Shown piece by piece: positions 1-10,743 of a DNA stretch of 64,000 bases (position 1 is its first letter; each line of letters starts with the position of its first letter). The notes beneath the pieces were generated by a model, which was not told where the DNA came from, did not search any database, and saw only the letters and a list, made by a program, of their open reading frames with translations. This stretch comes from Pleurostoma richardsiae (Eukaryota > Ascomycota > Sordariomycetes > Calosphaeriales > Pleurostomataceae): positions 62,001-126,000 of the forward strand of contig JANBVO010000043.1 in assembly GCA_030052745.1 (NCBI GenBank), written 5' to 3'. The position numbers were made by a program, and so were the translations under genes.

Positions 1-3000
1 CTCCAGAAACAGGACCTGCTCAAGACGCTGAAGCAGACGAAGTTCTTCCAGCAGACCACCATCGACTGGGTTGAAGCAGGTCTTCAGGTCTGTCGGCAAG
101 GCTTCAACATGCTCAACCTTCTCATCCACCGGAAGAACCTGACGTACCTGCATCTCGACTACAACTTCAACCTGAAACCCGTAAAGACGCTCACGACAAA
201 AGAGCGGAAGAAATCACGCTTTGGAAACGCTTTCCATCTCATGCGGGAGATTCTTCGCTTGACGAAGCTTATCGTTGATGCTCAAGTACAGTATCGTTTG
301 GGCAACATAGATGCTTTCCAGTTGGCGGATGGCATCCTCTATGCCTTCAATCACGTCGGTCAACTGACGGGTATGTATCGCTACAAGTACAAGCTGATGC
401 ATCAAATCCGTGCCTGTAAGGATTTGAAGCATCTGATCTACTATCGCTTCAACTCCGGGCCAGTTGGCAAAGGTCCAGGTTGTGGATTCTGGGCCCCTGC
501 CTGGAGAGTTTGGCTGTTCTTCATGCGTGGCATCATTCCTCTCCTAGAGCGATGGCTCGGAAACCTTCTGTCTCGGCAATTCGAAGGCCGGCATAGCAAG
601 GGTGTAGCCAAGACGGTGACGAAGCAGCGAGTCGAGTCTCATTTTGATCTCGAGCTACGTGCCTCGGTCATGGCAGACCTGATGGACATGATGCCCGAAG
701 GCATCAAACAGAACAAAGTCAATACTGTTCTTCAGCATCTCTCGGAGGCTTGGAGATGCTGGAAGAGCAACATCCCCTGGAAGGTTCCTGGTCTTCCTGC
801 GGCGATCGAGAACATCATCCTGCGTTATGTCAAGGCAAAGGCAGACTGGTGGATCTCAGTTGCTCACTACAACCGAGAACGCATTCGACGAGGCGCTACT
901 GTGGACAAGACAGTTGCAAAGAAGAATGTCGGCCGGTTGACCCGCCTATGGTTGAAGGCTGAACAGGAACGACAGCATAACCACATGAAAGATGGCCCAT
1001 ATGTGTCATCCGAAGAGGCTGTCGCTATTTACACAACCACCGTCCACTGGCTTGAGTCACGAAAATTCTCCCCTATTCCATTCCCGAGCGTGTCCTACAA
1101 GCATGATACCAAGATTCTTATCCTCGCTCTCGAGAGGCTCCGGGAGGCTTACTCAACAAAAGGGAGACTGAACCAGAGCCAACGCGAAGAATTAGCTCTC
1201 ATCGAACAAGCCTATGACAGCCCAGGTACAACCCTAGAGCGCATCAAGCGTTTTCTGCTCACCCAGCGGGCGTTCAAGGAAGTCGGCATCGACATGAATG
1301 ACAATTACAGCACAATCAACCCCGTCTATGACATTGAGCCCATTGAGAAGATCAGCGACGCCTATCTCGACCAATACCTGTGGTACCAAGCAGATCAGCG
1401 TCACCTGTTCCCAGCTTGGATCAAACCATCCGACTCCGAGGTGCCTCCTCTCCTTGTATATAAGTGGGCTCAGGGCATCAATAACCTTGACAGGGTCTGG
1501 GAAACCGCCAATGGAGAGTGCAATGTCCTGATCGAGACGCAGTTGTCAAAGGTCTACGAGAAGATCGAGTTGACACTGCTCAACTCGCTGCTCAGATTGA
1601 TCATGGACCACAACCTCGCTGATTACATTACAGCGAAGAACAACGTGACCCTTACTTACAAGGATATGAGCCACGTTAACAGCTACGGCATGATTCGAGG
1701 ACTCCAGTTCTCGGCATTTGTCTTCCAGTACTACGGGCTTATCCTCGACTTGCTCTTGCTGGGCCCCCAACGAGCTAGCGAAATTGCTGGTCCTCCACAG
1801 AGTCCGAATGATTTCCTCCAGTTCCGTGACCGGGAGACGGAAACGAAGCATCCGATCCGTCTGTACACGCGGTACATTGACAGGATCTGGGTCTTCTTCC
1901 GATTCACTGCTGAAGAGTCACGCGACTTGATTCAGAGGTTCCTGACCGAGCAGCCGGATCCTAACTTTGAGAACGTTATTGGGTACAAGAACAAGAAGTG
2001 CTGGCCCAGGGACTCTCGCATGCGCTTGATGAGGCACGATGTCAACCTCGGTCGCGCTGTCTTCTGGGATCTGAAAAACCGGTTGCCTCGATCCGTCACC
2101 ACGATCGAGTGGGAGGACACGTTTGTCAGCGTGTACAGTAGGGACAATCCCAACCTCCTCTTCTCCATGTGCGGCTTCGAGGTTCGCGTCTTGCCCAAGA
2201 TCAGAAACCAGAACGATGAGTTCCCGGTTAAGGACAGCGTGTGGTCCTTGGTTGACAACACAACTAAGGAGAGAACTGCGTACGCCTTCTTACAAGTAAC
2301 CGAGGAGGATATCCAAAAATTCAACAACCGTATCCGTCAAATTCTCATGTCCTCCGGATCTACGACCTTCACCAAGATCGCCAATAAGTGGAATACGGCC
2401 CTCATTGCGCTATTTACATACTATCGCGAAGCGGCAGTTTCCACCGTCAACCTCCTTGACACGATTGTCAAGTGCGAGACGAAGATTCAGACGCGTGTCA
2501 AGATTGGGCTCAACTCAAAAATGCCTTCTCGTTTCCCGCCTGCTGTGTTCTACACTCCAAAGGAGCTCGGAGGTCTCGGCATGATCTCTGGCTCGCACAT
2601 ATTAATTCCAGCGAGTGACAAGCGATGGTCCAAGCAGACCGATACAGGGGTCACCCACTACCGAGCCGGCATGTCTCATGACGAGGAGACACTGATTCCC
2701 AACATCTTTCGGTATATCATTCCATGGGAAGCCGAGTTTATCGACTCCCAGCGTGTGTGGACGGAGTACTCGCAGAAGAGGCTCGAGGCTAATCAGCAAA
2801 ATCGTCGCCTTACCCTCGAAGATCTCGAGGACAGCTGGGACCGTGGTCTGCCGCGTATCAACACACTCTTCCAGAAGGACAGGAGTACTCTTAGCTTCGA
2901 CAAGGGCTTCCGGGCTCGTGCGGAGTTCAAAATATACCAGCTCATGAAGAGCAACCCCTTCTGGTGGACAAGCCAGAGGCATGACGGCAAGCTGTGGAAT

Positions 3001-6000
3001 CTCAATGCGTACCGTACCGATGTCATCCAGGCCTTGGGTGGCGTTGAAACCATTCTTGAGCATACCCTGTTCAAGGCAACGGGTTTCCCGTCATGGGAGG
3101 GTCTGTTTTGGGAGAAAGCCTGTCTCGCCAAGGGAACGATGCTGCTGCGGTATGATAGCACCAAGATTGCAGTCGAAGATGTTCGAGAGGGTGACTTGCT
3201 ACTGGGTCCGGACGGAAGACCTCGTCGGGCATTCAATATTGTCAGCGGGAAAGATCGCCTCTATCGCATCAAAATCGGTGCTCACAAAGAGGATCTGGTT
3301 GTCACGTCCAACCATATCCTTGTTCTTCACCGTGAAAAGCCCCGAGGAAACAGTTATCAAGGTTTATCGATCCAAAGTCACCATGAGCGCTTCGAGACTC
3401 GGTTTGGTGACTTGCCGATACCTACATCGAGTCCCGCAGCCCCTGAACGACCCAGGAACCTTGCTAAGCAGCGCGAAGACTTCATGTCTGCTCTGAAGAG
3501 CGCCATATCGTGGATACTGAACGCTCAGCGTGGTGAGCATGGAGCTGAAACGATTCGAAATACACCGAACGGAACGACTGGCATTACTTCTTTGCAAGAA
3601 TACTACATGGTCAATATTCCGGTTGGCAAAGGCAGCAGAGCGGAATATGCCACATTCGCTTGGGGAAATCCTGATCGAACGAACGTCAAAGGGCACGTAG
3701 ATCATCCACCTCGATTCTATCCGACGAAAGAAGAAGCCTTTTCTGCCGCAGTAGCCAAGAGTCGCGAGATACACAGTCGAGCTGATGTCTCCCTGTCCAA
3801 CCTTCGTCAGCGCTTCTTGGACAAAAGTGCCGACGGTAAAGGTGGAGAGCTCAAAGTTGATTCGGGTATACCGAACATGTTTCTGCTCTGGAACAAGGGT
3901 GGCTCGAACTTGAAACTTCGCGTACACCTTTCTCGCGACAAAGTCAAATATGCACGCACCTTTTCCTTCCCGTCCTTGCCAAGCTCGAGCGATTCGGAAG
4001 ACAGCGATCGATCAAATGACGGAGTTCTTGAAGATTTAGCACCGGTGGATGTTCAAGCAGCCGAACGCTATGATACTGTGGAAATGACTGCAGCCGAGTT
4101 CGCAGCGCTTGATGAGTCGGAGCGTCGTAAATACCGACTTTTTAGGTGTCCTGGATTCGATCTGCCCGAGCAGCCAGTACCAGTCAATCCCTACTTCCTG
4201 GGGCTCTGGCTTGGAGATGGTAACCGCAAGAGTACGACCATGTATTCGAATCATGAGAAAGAGATCGTCGAGTTCCTTACCAGTCATGCGGCTGAACTCG
4301 ATTTACAACTCGCCTGGCACGGTCAACTTGGCTATGCGACTGTAAGCAGGTCTCGAGTTGGCGCTCGGCCTGCTCCACCTCTCGAAGTCAACGTACCTGT
4401 TCGATCGGCAAGGCGCCAATCAAGGCAGACTATCATCAAGCAACGTCTCGATGCTGGGTGGATGATGCAGCCTGATCGATTGCCCGGTCAGAATCGAGTT
4501 TGGAGATCCCCGGATACGGAGGCGGCTGGACATATTGGACAGCCTCCGTCCGCCACGGAGACGCCACAGAAGCATGTTCTGAGCTCAAGCCCTGATAGTT
4601 CTCCAGAGCGTCAACAGCGCCCACGGATAACTGCTAGGGATGAGATCCCATATCTGGCCATCCGTTCGTCCGTTCCATTGACCTCGTCCCCCCCCAAGCT
4701 GTCAATCGAGGACGATCGAACAGCTGTAGATTTGGCGGCCGTGGATCATGCACAGGAGTCTGAGGCAGACTCTTTGTACCAGCCCACGTCTGATTCGATG
4801 TCTCTTCCACCGGCCACCAGGGCACCTTCGTCGTCGGACACCGAGAGACCAATGAATGATCGTCCGCCTCAGCCTGCATCCGACCTCTCAGACCTGATTC
4901 CTGAGGATCTTCTACCTCAACTTCGTTCCGATACCGACTTTATGCGTGTTGTCGGGATGTCTGGGGATTCTCAAGAGCTCGATGCCAATGGATTGGACAT
5001 AATCGAAACGGTTGAAGCCGAGGAAGATGACGAGATCGACTTAGACGACGTCGATCCTACCGAGCAACTCGATCGAGACTCACATCCCGAACGTAAACGG
5101 GTTCATCTTGAGACTGGGCGCCGAGCATACGGTGATCTGCTCCCCGAGGAGCAAGACCAACTACTCGACGATATTGTCGATCGCACGGTTGGCACCTCGG
5201 GCGTCAATACGCTGCTTGACGAGCTCGATCAACTCCAGCTACTTCCACGAGGAGAGACTGGCCCTGAGGCAGATCGAAAGTGTATCCCATCCATCTATAT
5301 GAACAACTCTCGGTCCGTTCGTCTCGCTGTCTTAGCAGGGCTACTCGATACCGATGGCTGGTATGTCTACCCGGAAAACATGTTTGGCTTCGCTCAGAGC
5401 AAGCGTTGGCATTCAAAATTATTCTGGGACACTGTCGCCCTTGCTCGATCATTGGGCTTGAGTGTCTGGACCAAGGAGCGCATTATGTGGAATCCAACCC
5501 GGACAGAACAGTTCCCTCAACTTTTAGCCCAGATCTTCGGGAATGTGGCGGAGGTTCCTTGCCTTCTTCTGCGCAAACAAGCATTCGAGCGCTTCATACC
5601 ACAGTCTCACAGTTTCATGATAAAAGACATCGCTCTCGAATCCGAACCGACCGAATGGGCTGGTTTCCGGGTCGATCAAGATCAACTCTATCTACGCCAT
5701 GATTATCTCGTTCTTCACAACAGCGGTTTCGAGGAATCGATGAAGTTCAAGAAGCTTACCAACGCTCAGCGGTCTGGTTTGAACCAGATTCCTAATCGTC
5801 GTTTCACTCTCTGGTGGTCTCCGACTATCAACAGAGCAAACGTCTACGTTGGTTTCCAGGTCCAGCTGGATTTGACTGGTATCTTCTTGCACGGCAAAAT
5901 TCCTACCCTCAAGATCTCCTTGATTCAGATATTCCGAGCCCATTTATGGCAGAAGATTCACGAGTCTGTGGTTATGGATCTCTGTCAGGTCTTTGACCAA

Positions 6001-8214
6001 GAGCTCGAATCCCTGGGCATTGAGTCCGTGCAGAAAGAGACAATTCATCCTCGAAAATCGTACAAGATGAATAGCTCCTGCGCGGATATTCAGCTCTTTG
6101 CCAGCCACAAGTGGAACGTTACGCGTCCCTCGATGTTGTTTGATACCAAGGATACCATTGAGTCGACGACAACGAACAAGTTCTGGATCGATGTGCAACT
6201 CCGCTATGGCGATTATGACTCCCACGACATTGAGCGATATGTCCGTGCCAAGTATCTGGACTACACCACCGACAGCATGAGTCTCTATCCCTCGGCTACA
6301 GGCCTGATGATTGGCATCGACCTGGCGTACAATCTGTACTCTGCGTACGGTCACTACTTCCCTGGGCTCAAGGTTCTCGTTCAGCAGGCAATGGCCAAGA
6401 TCATGAAGGCAAACCCCGCCTTATACGTCCTCAGGGAACGTATCAGGAAGGGATTGCAACTCTACGCCTCCGAGAGTAATCAGGAGTTTTTGAACTCTCA
6501 GAACTACTCTGAACTCTTCAGCAACCAGACTCAGCTCTTCATTGACGATACCAATGTCTACCGTGTCACCATCCACAAGACGTTCGAAGGCAACTTGACT
6601 ACCAAGCCTATTAACGGAGCAATCTTCATTTTCAACCCCCGCACTGGGCAGCTCTTCCTCAAAATTATCCACACCAGTGTCTGGGCTGGCCAGAAACGTC
6701 TGGGACAGTTGGCGAAGTGGAAGACGGCAGAAGAAGTGGCGGCTCTGATCCGGTCGCTCCCGGTAGAAGAACAGCCCAAGCAGCTCATTGTCACACGCAA
6801 GGGCCTGCTTGACCCCCTGGAAGTCAACCTCCTTGACTTCCCGAATATCTCCATCCGGGCTTCCGAGTTGCAGCTTCCTTTCCAGGCGGCCATGAAGGTG
6901 GAGAAACTCGGTGACATGATCTTGCGAGCAACAGAACCCCAGATGGTGCTGTTCAACCTCTATGATGAGTGGCTGAAGAGCATCTCATCGTATACAGCGT
7001 TCTCTCGACTCGTTCTCATTCTCCGTGCTCTTCACGTCAACATGGACAAAACAAAGCTCATTCTCCGACCGGACAAGACCGTCATCACCCAGGAACATCA
7101 CATTTGGCCTACTCTGTCCGACGAGGACTGGATCAAGGTGGAGACTCAGCTTCGAGACCTCATTCTTAACGACTACGGCAAGAAGAACAACGTCAATGTG
7201 TCGAGTCTGACCAGCAGTGAGGTCCGCGATATCATCCTCGGTATGGAGATTTCCGCACCATCCATGCAGAGACAACAGGCTGCCGAGATTGAGAAGCAGC
7301 AACAAGAGCAGCAGCAACTCACTGCAGTGACTACAAAGACGCAGAACGTGCACGGTGAGGAGATAATTGTCACTACGACCTCTCAGTTCGAACAGCAGAC
7401 GTTTGCTTCGAAGACGGAGTGGCGCACGCGGGCCATTGCGACATCGAACCTGCGTACTAGGGCGAACAACATATACGTGTCGTCCGTCGACAACGATGTG
7501 GATGACATCACCTACGTGATGCCGAACAACATCCTCAAGAAGTTTATCCAGATTGCAGATCTCCGTGTCCAGGTTGCGGGATATCTCTATGGTTCCTCGC
7601 CACCGGACAATGACCAAGTCAAGGAGATCAAATGTATCGTCCTGGTGCCTCAGATTGGCGGTCTCCGAAACGTTCAGCTGCCACAGCATCTCCCTCAGCA
7701 CGAGCTACTGAAAGGCATGGAGCATCTAGGCGTAATCCACACAATGTCAGGAAATGAACTGCCATACATGTCGGCCGCGGACGTCACCGAGCACTCGAGG
7801 ATGCTGGACGCTCATCCCGAATGGGACAAGGAGAAGTCGCTCACCGTCACCGTGTCATTCACACCCGGAAGTGTCTCTCTGTCCGCCTGGGCTCTGACGC
7901 CTCAGGGCTACAAGTGGGGTGTGGAGAACAAGGATCTACAGAGCGATCAGCCGCAGGGCTTCACGACCACCATGGGCGAGAAGCGCAAGCTGCTGCTGAG
8001 TCCCCGGTACAGAGGCTTCTTCCTAGTGCCCGAGTCCGGCAAGTGGAACTACAGCTTCATGGGCTCGGCTTTCTCTGGCGTCGAGAAGAAGCCGGTGCAT
8101 GTCAAGCTCGACACTCCGATGCCCTTCTACAGTGATCAGCACCGCCCGCTGCACTTCCAGAACTTCGCCGAGCTGGAGGACATTGGAGTCGACAGGAGTG
8201 ACAATTTCGCATAA
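1..8214 (+). CDS. prp8: Pre-mRNA-processing-splicing factor 8, 5' partial, intein-containing
   Basis: This is the U5 snRNP core protein of the spliceosome, which scaffolds the catalytic U2/U6/U5 RNA core in the nucleus. The frame is open from base 1, so the N-terminus lies to the left; about 1,870 extein residues are visible against a usual total near 2,350. The order is N-terminal/PROCN and RRM-like region, snRNA-binding segments, the highly conserved block beginning [20 protein letters not shown] just after the intein, the RNase H-like domain IV (about 6.9-7.3 kb), a short Gln-rich linker (about 7.26-7.33 kb), then the C-terminal JAB1/MPN domain (about 7.5-8.1 kb), ending [10 protein letters not shown]. 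No introns occur in the visible part. The coding frame is interrupted in frame by the intein annotated separately. Identity is very secure from near-universal sequence conservation. Confidence 0.98.
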   Translation, partial: LQKQDLLKTLKQTKFFQQTTIDWVEAGLQVCRQGFNMLNLLIHRKNLTYLHLDYNFNLKPVKTLTTKERKKSRFGNAFHLMREILRLTKLIVDAQVQYRLGNIDAFQLADGILYAFNHVGQLTGMYRYKYKLMHQIRACKDLKHLIYYRFNSGPVGKGPGCGFWAPAWRVWLFFMRGIIPLLERWLGNLLSRQFEGRHSKGVAKTVTKQRVESHFDLELRASVMADLMDMMPEGIKQNKVNTVLQHLSEAWRCWKSNIPWKVPGLPAAIENIILRYVKAKADWWISVAHYNRERIRRGATVDKTVAKKNVGRLTRLWLKAEQERQHNHMKDGPYVSSEEAVAIYTTTVHWLESRKFSPIPFPSVSYKHDTKILILALERLREAYSTKGRLNQSQREELALIEQAYDSPGTTLERIKRFLLTQRAFKEVGIDMNDNYSTINPVYDIEPIEKISDAYLDQYLWYQADQRHLFPAWIKPSDSEVPPLLVYKWAQGINNLDRVWETANGECNVLIETQLSKVYEKIELTLLNSLLRLIMDHNLADYITAKNNVTLTYKDMSHVNSYGMIRGLQFSAFVFQYYGLILDLLLLGPQRASEIAGPPQSPNDFLQFRDRETETKHPIRLYTRYIDRIWVFFRFTAEESRDLIQRFLTEQPDPNFENVIGYKNKKCWPRDSRMRLMRHDVNLGRAVFWDLKNRLPRSVTTIEWEDTFVSVYSRDNPNLLFSMCGFEVRVLPKIRNQNDEFPVKDSVWSLVDNTTKERTAYAFLQVTEEDIQKFNNRIRQILMSSGSTTFTKIANKWNTALIALFTYYREAAVSTVNLLDTIVKCETKIQTRVKIGLNSKMPSRFPPAVFYTPKELGGLGMISGSHILIPASDKRWSKQTDTGVTHYRAGMSHDEETLIPNIFRYIIPWEAEFIDSQRVWTEYSQKRLEANQQNRRLTLEDLEDSWDRGLPRINTLFQKDRSTLSFDKGFRARAEFKIYQLMKSNPFWWTSQRHDGKLWNLNAYRTDVIQALGGVETILEHTLFKATGFPSWEGLFWEKACLAKGTMLLRYDSTKIAVEDVREGDLLLGPDGRPRRAFNIVSGKDRLYRIKIGAHKEDLVVTSNHILVLHREKPRGNSYQGLSIQSHHERFETRFGDLPIPTSSPAAPERPRNLAKQREDFMSALKSAISWILNAQRGEHGAETIRNTPNGTTGITSLQEYYMVNIPVGKGSRAEYATFAWGNPDRTNVKGHVDHPPRFYPTKEEAFSAAVAKSREIHSRADVSLSNLRQRFLDKSADGKGGELKVDSGIPNMFLLWNKGGSNLKLRVHLSRDKVKYARTFSFPSLPSSSDSEDSDRSNDGVLEDLAPVDVQAAERYDTVEMTAAEFAALDESERRKYRLFRCPGFDLPEQPVPVNPYFLGLWLGDGNRKSTTMYSNHEKEIVEFLTSHAAELDLQLAWHGQLGYATVSRSRVGARPAPPLEVNVPVRSARRQSRQTIIKQRLDAGWMMQPDRLPGQNRVWRSPDTEAAGHIGQPPSATETPQKHVLSSSPDSSPERQQRPRITARDEIPYLAIRSSVPLTSSPPKLSIEDDRTAVDLAAVDHAQESEADSLYQPTSDSMSLPPATRAPSSSDTERPMNDRPPQPASDLSDLIPEDLLPQLRSDTDFMRVVGMSGDSQELDANGLDIIETVEAEEDDEIDLDDVDPTEQLDRDSHPERKRVHLETGRRAYGDLLPEEQDQLLDDIVDRTVGTSGVNTLLDELDQLQLLPRGETGPEADRKCIPSIYMNNSRSVRLAVLAGLLDTDGWYVYPENMFGFAQSKRWHSKLFWDTVALARSLGLSVWTKERIMWNPTRTEQFPQLLAQIFGNVAEVPCLLLRKQAFERFIPQSHSFMIKDIALESEPTEWAGFRVDQDQLYLRHDYLVLHNSGFEESMKFKKLTNAQRSGLNQIPNRRFTLWWSPTINRANVYVGFQVQLDLTGIFLHGKIPTLKISLIQIFRAHLWQKIHESVVMDLCQVFDQELESLGIESVQKETIHPRKSYKMNSSCADIQLFASHKWNVTRPSMLFDTKDTIESTTTNKFWIDVQLRYGDYDSHDIERYVRAKYLDYTTDSMSLYPSATGLMIGIDLAYNLYSAYGHYFPGLKVLVQQAMAKIMKANPALYVLRERIRKGLQLYASESNQEFLNSQNYSELFSNQTQLFIDDTNVYRVTIHKTFEGNLTTKPINGAIFIFNPRTGQLFLKIIHTSVWAGQKRLGQLAKWKTAEEVAALIRSLPVEEQPKQLIVTRKGLLDPLEVNLLDFPNISIRASELQLPFQAAMKVEKLGDMILRATEPQMVLFNLYDEWLKSISSYTAFSRLVLILRALHVNMDKTKLILRPDKTVITQEHHIWPTLSDEDWIKVETQLRDLILNDYGKKNNVNVSSLTSSEVRDIILGMEISAPSMQRQQAAEIEKQQQEQQQLTAVTTKTQNVHGEEIIVTTTSQFEQQTFASKTEWRTRAIATSNLRTRANNIYVSSVDNDVDDITYVMPNNILKKFIQIADLRVQVAGYLYGSSPPDNDQVKEIKCIVLVPQIGGLRNVQLPQHLPQHELLKGMEHLGVIHTMSGNELPYMSAADVTEHSRMLDAHPEWDKEKSLTVTVSFTPGSVSLSAWALTPQGYKWGVENKDLQSDQPQGFTTTMGEKRKLLLSPRYRGFFLVPESGKWNYSFMGSAFSGVEKKPVHVKLDTPMPFYSDQHRPLHFQNFAELEDIGVDRSDNFA
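3121..5721 (+). mobile_element. PRP8 intein with LAGLIDADG homing endonuclease (867 aa)
   Basis: This protein-splicing element is translated in frame and excises itself, joining FWEKA to SGFEE, which is the common fungal Prp8 insertion site. Splicing residues are all present: Cys1 (CLAKGTML, block A), block B with TSNH (Thr62, His65), the C-terminal His866-Asn867 (DYLVLHN) and Ser as the first C-extein residue. Two dodecapeptide motifs mark a DOD homing endonuclease: LGLWLGDG (about 360-367) and LAGLLDTDG (738-746), each with its metal-binding Asp (366 and 745). The element therefore looks competent for both splicing and homing by sequence. The length is at the top of the range I know for fungal Prp8 inteins. 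The excess lies in a segment between block B and the first endonuclease motif (about residues 80-340) and in an acidic, Ser/Pro/Gln-rich segment between the two motifs (about 410-690). Confidence 0.96.
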
Positions 8215-10090
8215 GGGCATTTGGGGGATCAACTATGTTGGGACAAGGATCGCGTGAGCGAAACGGACCGAGGCGGGAATACGTAGGACGAAAAAGATTG
8301 GTAGCGAGGGGACACTGCCCGGAAGCGACGGGTGATGCTCGGGCTCGGCTCTGCATGGAGAGTACATTAAGATTGGTTTGATCTGCCCGTCGATGCGCCC
8401 GTGTCTCGTGGCCTCGTTTTTGCGGGATCTGCTCTGTCCATCTTGGAGGGTGGTATTTCCCCAGTTTTCCCTGCTTGTAACAGTTTTGTGAGGGTGAGAT
8501 GGCGAGCGGCGTTTTGCAGTTGAGGCCGGCCCGGAGGTTCACGTTTTGGCAAAAGGAGCCGGGAAATGTATCAATAAGGCGACGATGGGGGAGCATATCA
8601 CGATGGCATGGATTATTTAGTGTAAGAAATTGTCGCCGCGTGTCAGTCATATCTTGCTCACGGTTTCCGGTGACGCCTCTCTCCTGCTGTGCCACTCTCA
8701 ATCTCGTGCGACGTCCGCCTCCGTCCTTGGCTGGAGTTTGCTTCCGGTCCCCTTGTACAACCTGGCCGGGGGTCTCCTTCTTCGCATGCAGGATGGGCGC
8801 AAGGAATTGATTTGGAAAGAGTACGGATGAGAAGCTGTAGGTTGGTCTCGGGACAAGAGACCAGAAGGCGATCATCGGACGGACTCACCGTGCGTGTGGA
8901 ACCCGTTTGTTCGGAGCAGGGGTGATCGTGTACAGCTGTGCAGGGTTAAGGGGAGGACGGGCGGTGGATATCTCGGAACTTGGGAACTGAGATGCTTGGA
9001 TGCTTCCAAGGGCCAGGGGTCAAGAGTAAGGGGACATGGGTCAGAAAGCTGTCGTCGCCTTGGGTAGGAGCCAAAAGTACATGGCTTTCGTTCCCGATCT
9101 GTACTTGTCAGCCGTCGCCGAAGATAGAAGGGCTGCGCAGCAAGCACAGAACAGGGGAAATAGCTCCGCCAGGGCCTCGGAGCTCCCATCCTGAGTCCAA
9201 GGGGACACGAGAAGGCAAGGGGTGTTGGGCGACGACGTTGTTGGAATGTCGCCTAGCAGCTGAATAAGCAGACACGCTGCGAAATTTGAACTTCATGCGT
9301 TTATGCGACTGATGGGGCGGGGAGTCGTCAGCCTTGCCCGCCGTGGAGCCTAAAACTGTAGCCGCCTATCCGGGCGAAAGATCGACACAAGTTATGTTAG
9401 GCGCAGTGTTTGGGAGACTGAGTCCCTATGGTCTCTCGTGAAGGTCGGAGAAACATTACGTACTGTCGGTGCCCGATGTCGTGCTGTCCCCTATCACGAA
9501 GGCCTATTCCGGCCAAACCTATAGGAGCACTCGTTATTGCGACTGAAGAGGTCGTGCCCGTGTATGTACCTATTGGTACGCAGTACCTATGTGAGGTGCA
9601 TGCGGAGTACCTACATATATGAGGTGCTTGGAGACTTCTACAGACATCGGTCCATTGCTGGTTGGGTAGCGATGACGGGCGCCCCCCACCAACTTCAACG
9701 AGCCTTGACAATATCTGACAGGTCCCGTTGCGGCTTAGAGGCGCAGCTTGACCAAATCCTCGGGAATGTCGCCTTTCCCCTTTTCCTTGGACCGTGCGTG
9801 GAAGCAACCGGAGAGGGATGTTCGCTGCTCCATGCACATCAAGCCACAGGCTGTTAGAATAGGCGCCAGCGGAGTGCCCGGAAAGGCTGGCGCGCATTAA
9901 ACAGCTGTCAGACTATTGAATGATGACCGCCGGAGAGAGATCGCCGGCGCCAGAGTGGTGGAAATTACGCCTCATTTTGTGCGAAGGTCCAGGAGGCACA
10001 CAATGTAATGTGCATAGGCAGAGACGCCGCACGAAAGGCCGAACGGTTGGCGATAGCTTAGAAGGTTAACTTGACGCGAAATGTGGAGAA

Positions 10091-10114
10091 GGGGGAAGGG
10101 GAAGGGGAAGGGGG
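10091..10114 (+). other. G-quadruplex-type G-run array
   Basis: Four runs of G (5, 4, 4 and 5) are separated by AA loops. This matches the canonical G-quadruplex pattern with very short loops. It lies in non-coding sequence. The motif is read directly; folding in vivo is inference. Confidence 0.7.
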
Positions 10115-10720
10115 CAAGTTGTGGCTTGACTGTCAGGACAGGTTTCAACAGATTCGTATTATGGCACGCGCCTCGTTTCTTTTGGAAGTTCTAGAAGATA
10201 ACGAGTTAGACCGGAATTTGACGAGAATTGAGCGGATGGATAGGTATCTTGGCCCGATGATGGCGTACCTCCTTTCCCGCCGCTCAGTCTCCAAACTGCG
10301 CTGCGCTGAATCTTGGACGAGGTTGAAGTCGTACGAAGCTCAAACAGCCTGGCGGTGATCAGGAGCCGGAACGGGTGGCCGAGGTGTGGCATCGTGGGAC
10401 ATGTGGCGTGGATCTGGTCGATTGTGTCGTGGGGCATCTTAGATGGCGTGTCTGCAAGCTCTCCGAGCTACTGCAACGGTCATCTCCTTGGATTTATGGG
10501 AAGCCCTCTTGAGTGCTGGCGAGTGTCATGCGCCAATCCGCCGAGTTCCTTGTTATAGAGGCGGACGTCTCCAAGGCCGTGGTCGACAGGTGGCGCGAGT
10601 CAGGATAACTGATAACGTTAAGTGCATTCCGGGAAACACGAGGTACGGATCCAGAAGTTCGGCGCGGGTATCTGCAAGTCATGAAGCTTCCCGTTGCAGG
10701 AGGCATAGTGAGGGCACGGA

Positions 10721-10743
10721 GGGTGAAGGGGGGGAGGGGAGGG
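10721..10743 (+). other. Second G-quadruplex-type motif
   Basis: G runs of 3, 7, 4 and 3 are separated by TGAA, A and A. It lies about 600 bp downstream of the first motif, on the same strand and within the same gene-free interval. Confidence 0.55.

Noticed and set aside
6985-7701. 238-codon minus-strand ORF inside prp8
   Set aside because: It is a shadow of the conserved PRP8 frame; the Leu-rich runs come from antisense Gln/Glu codons.
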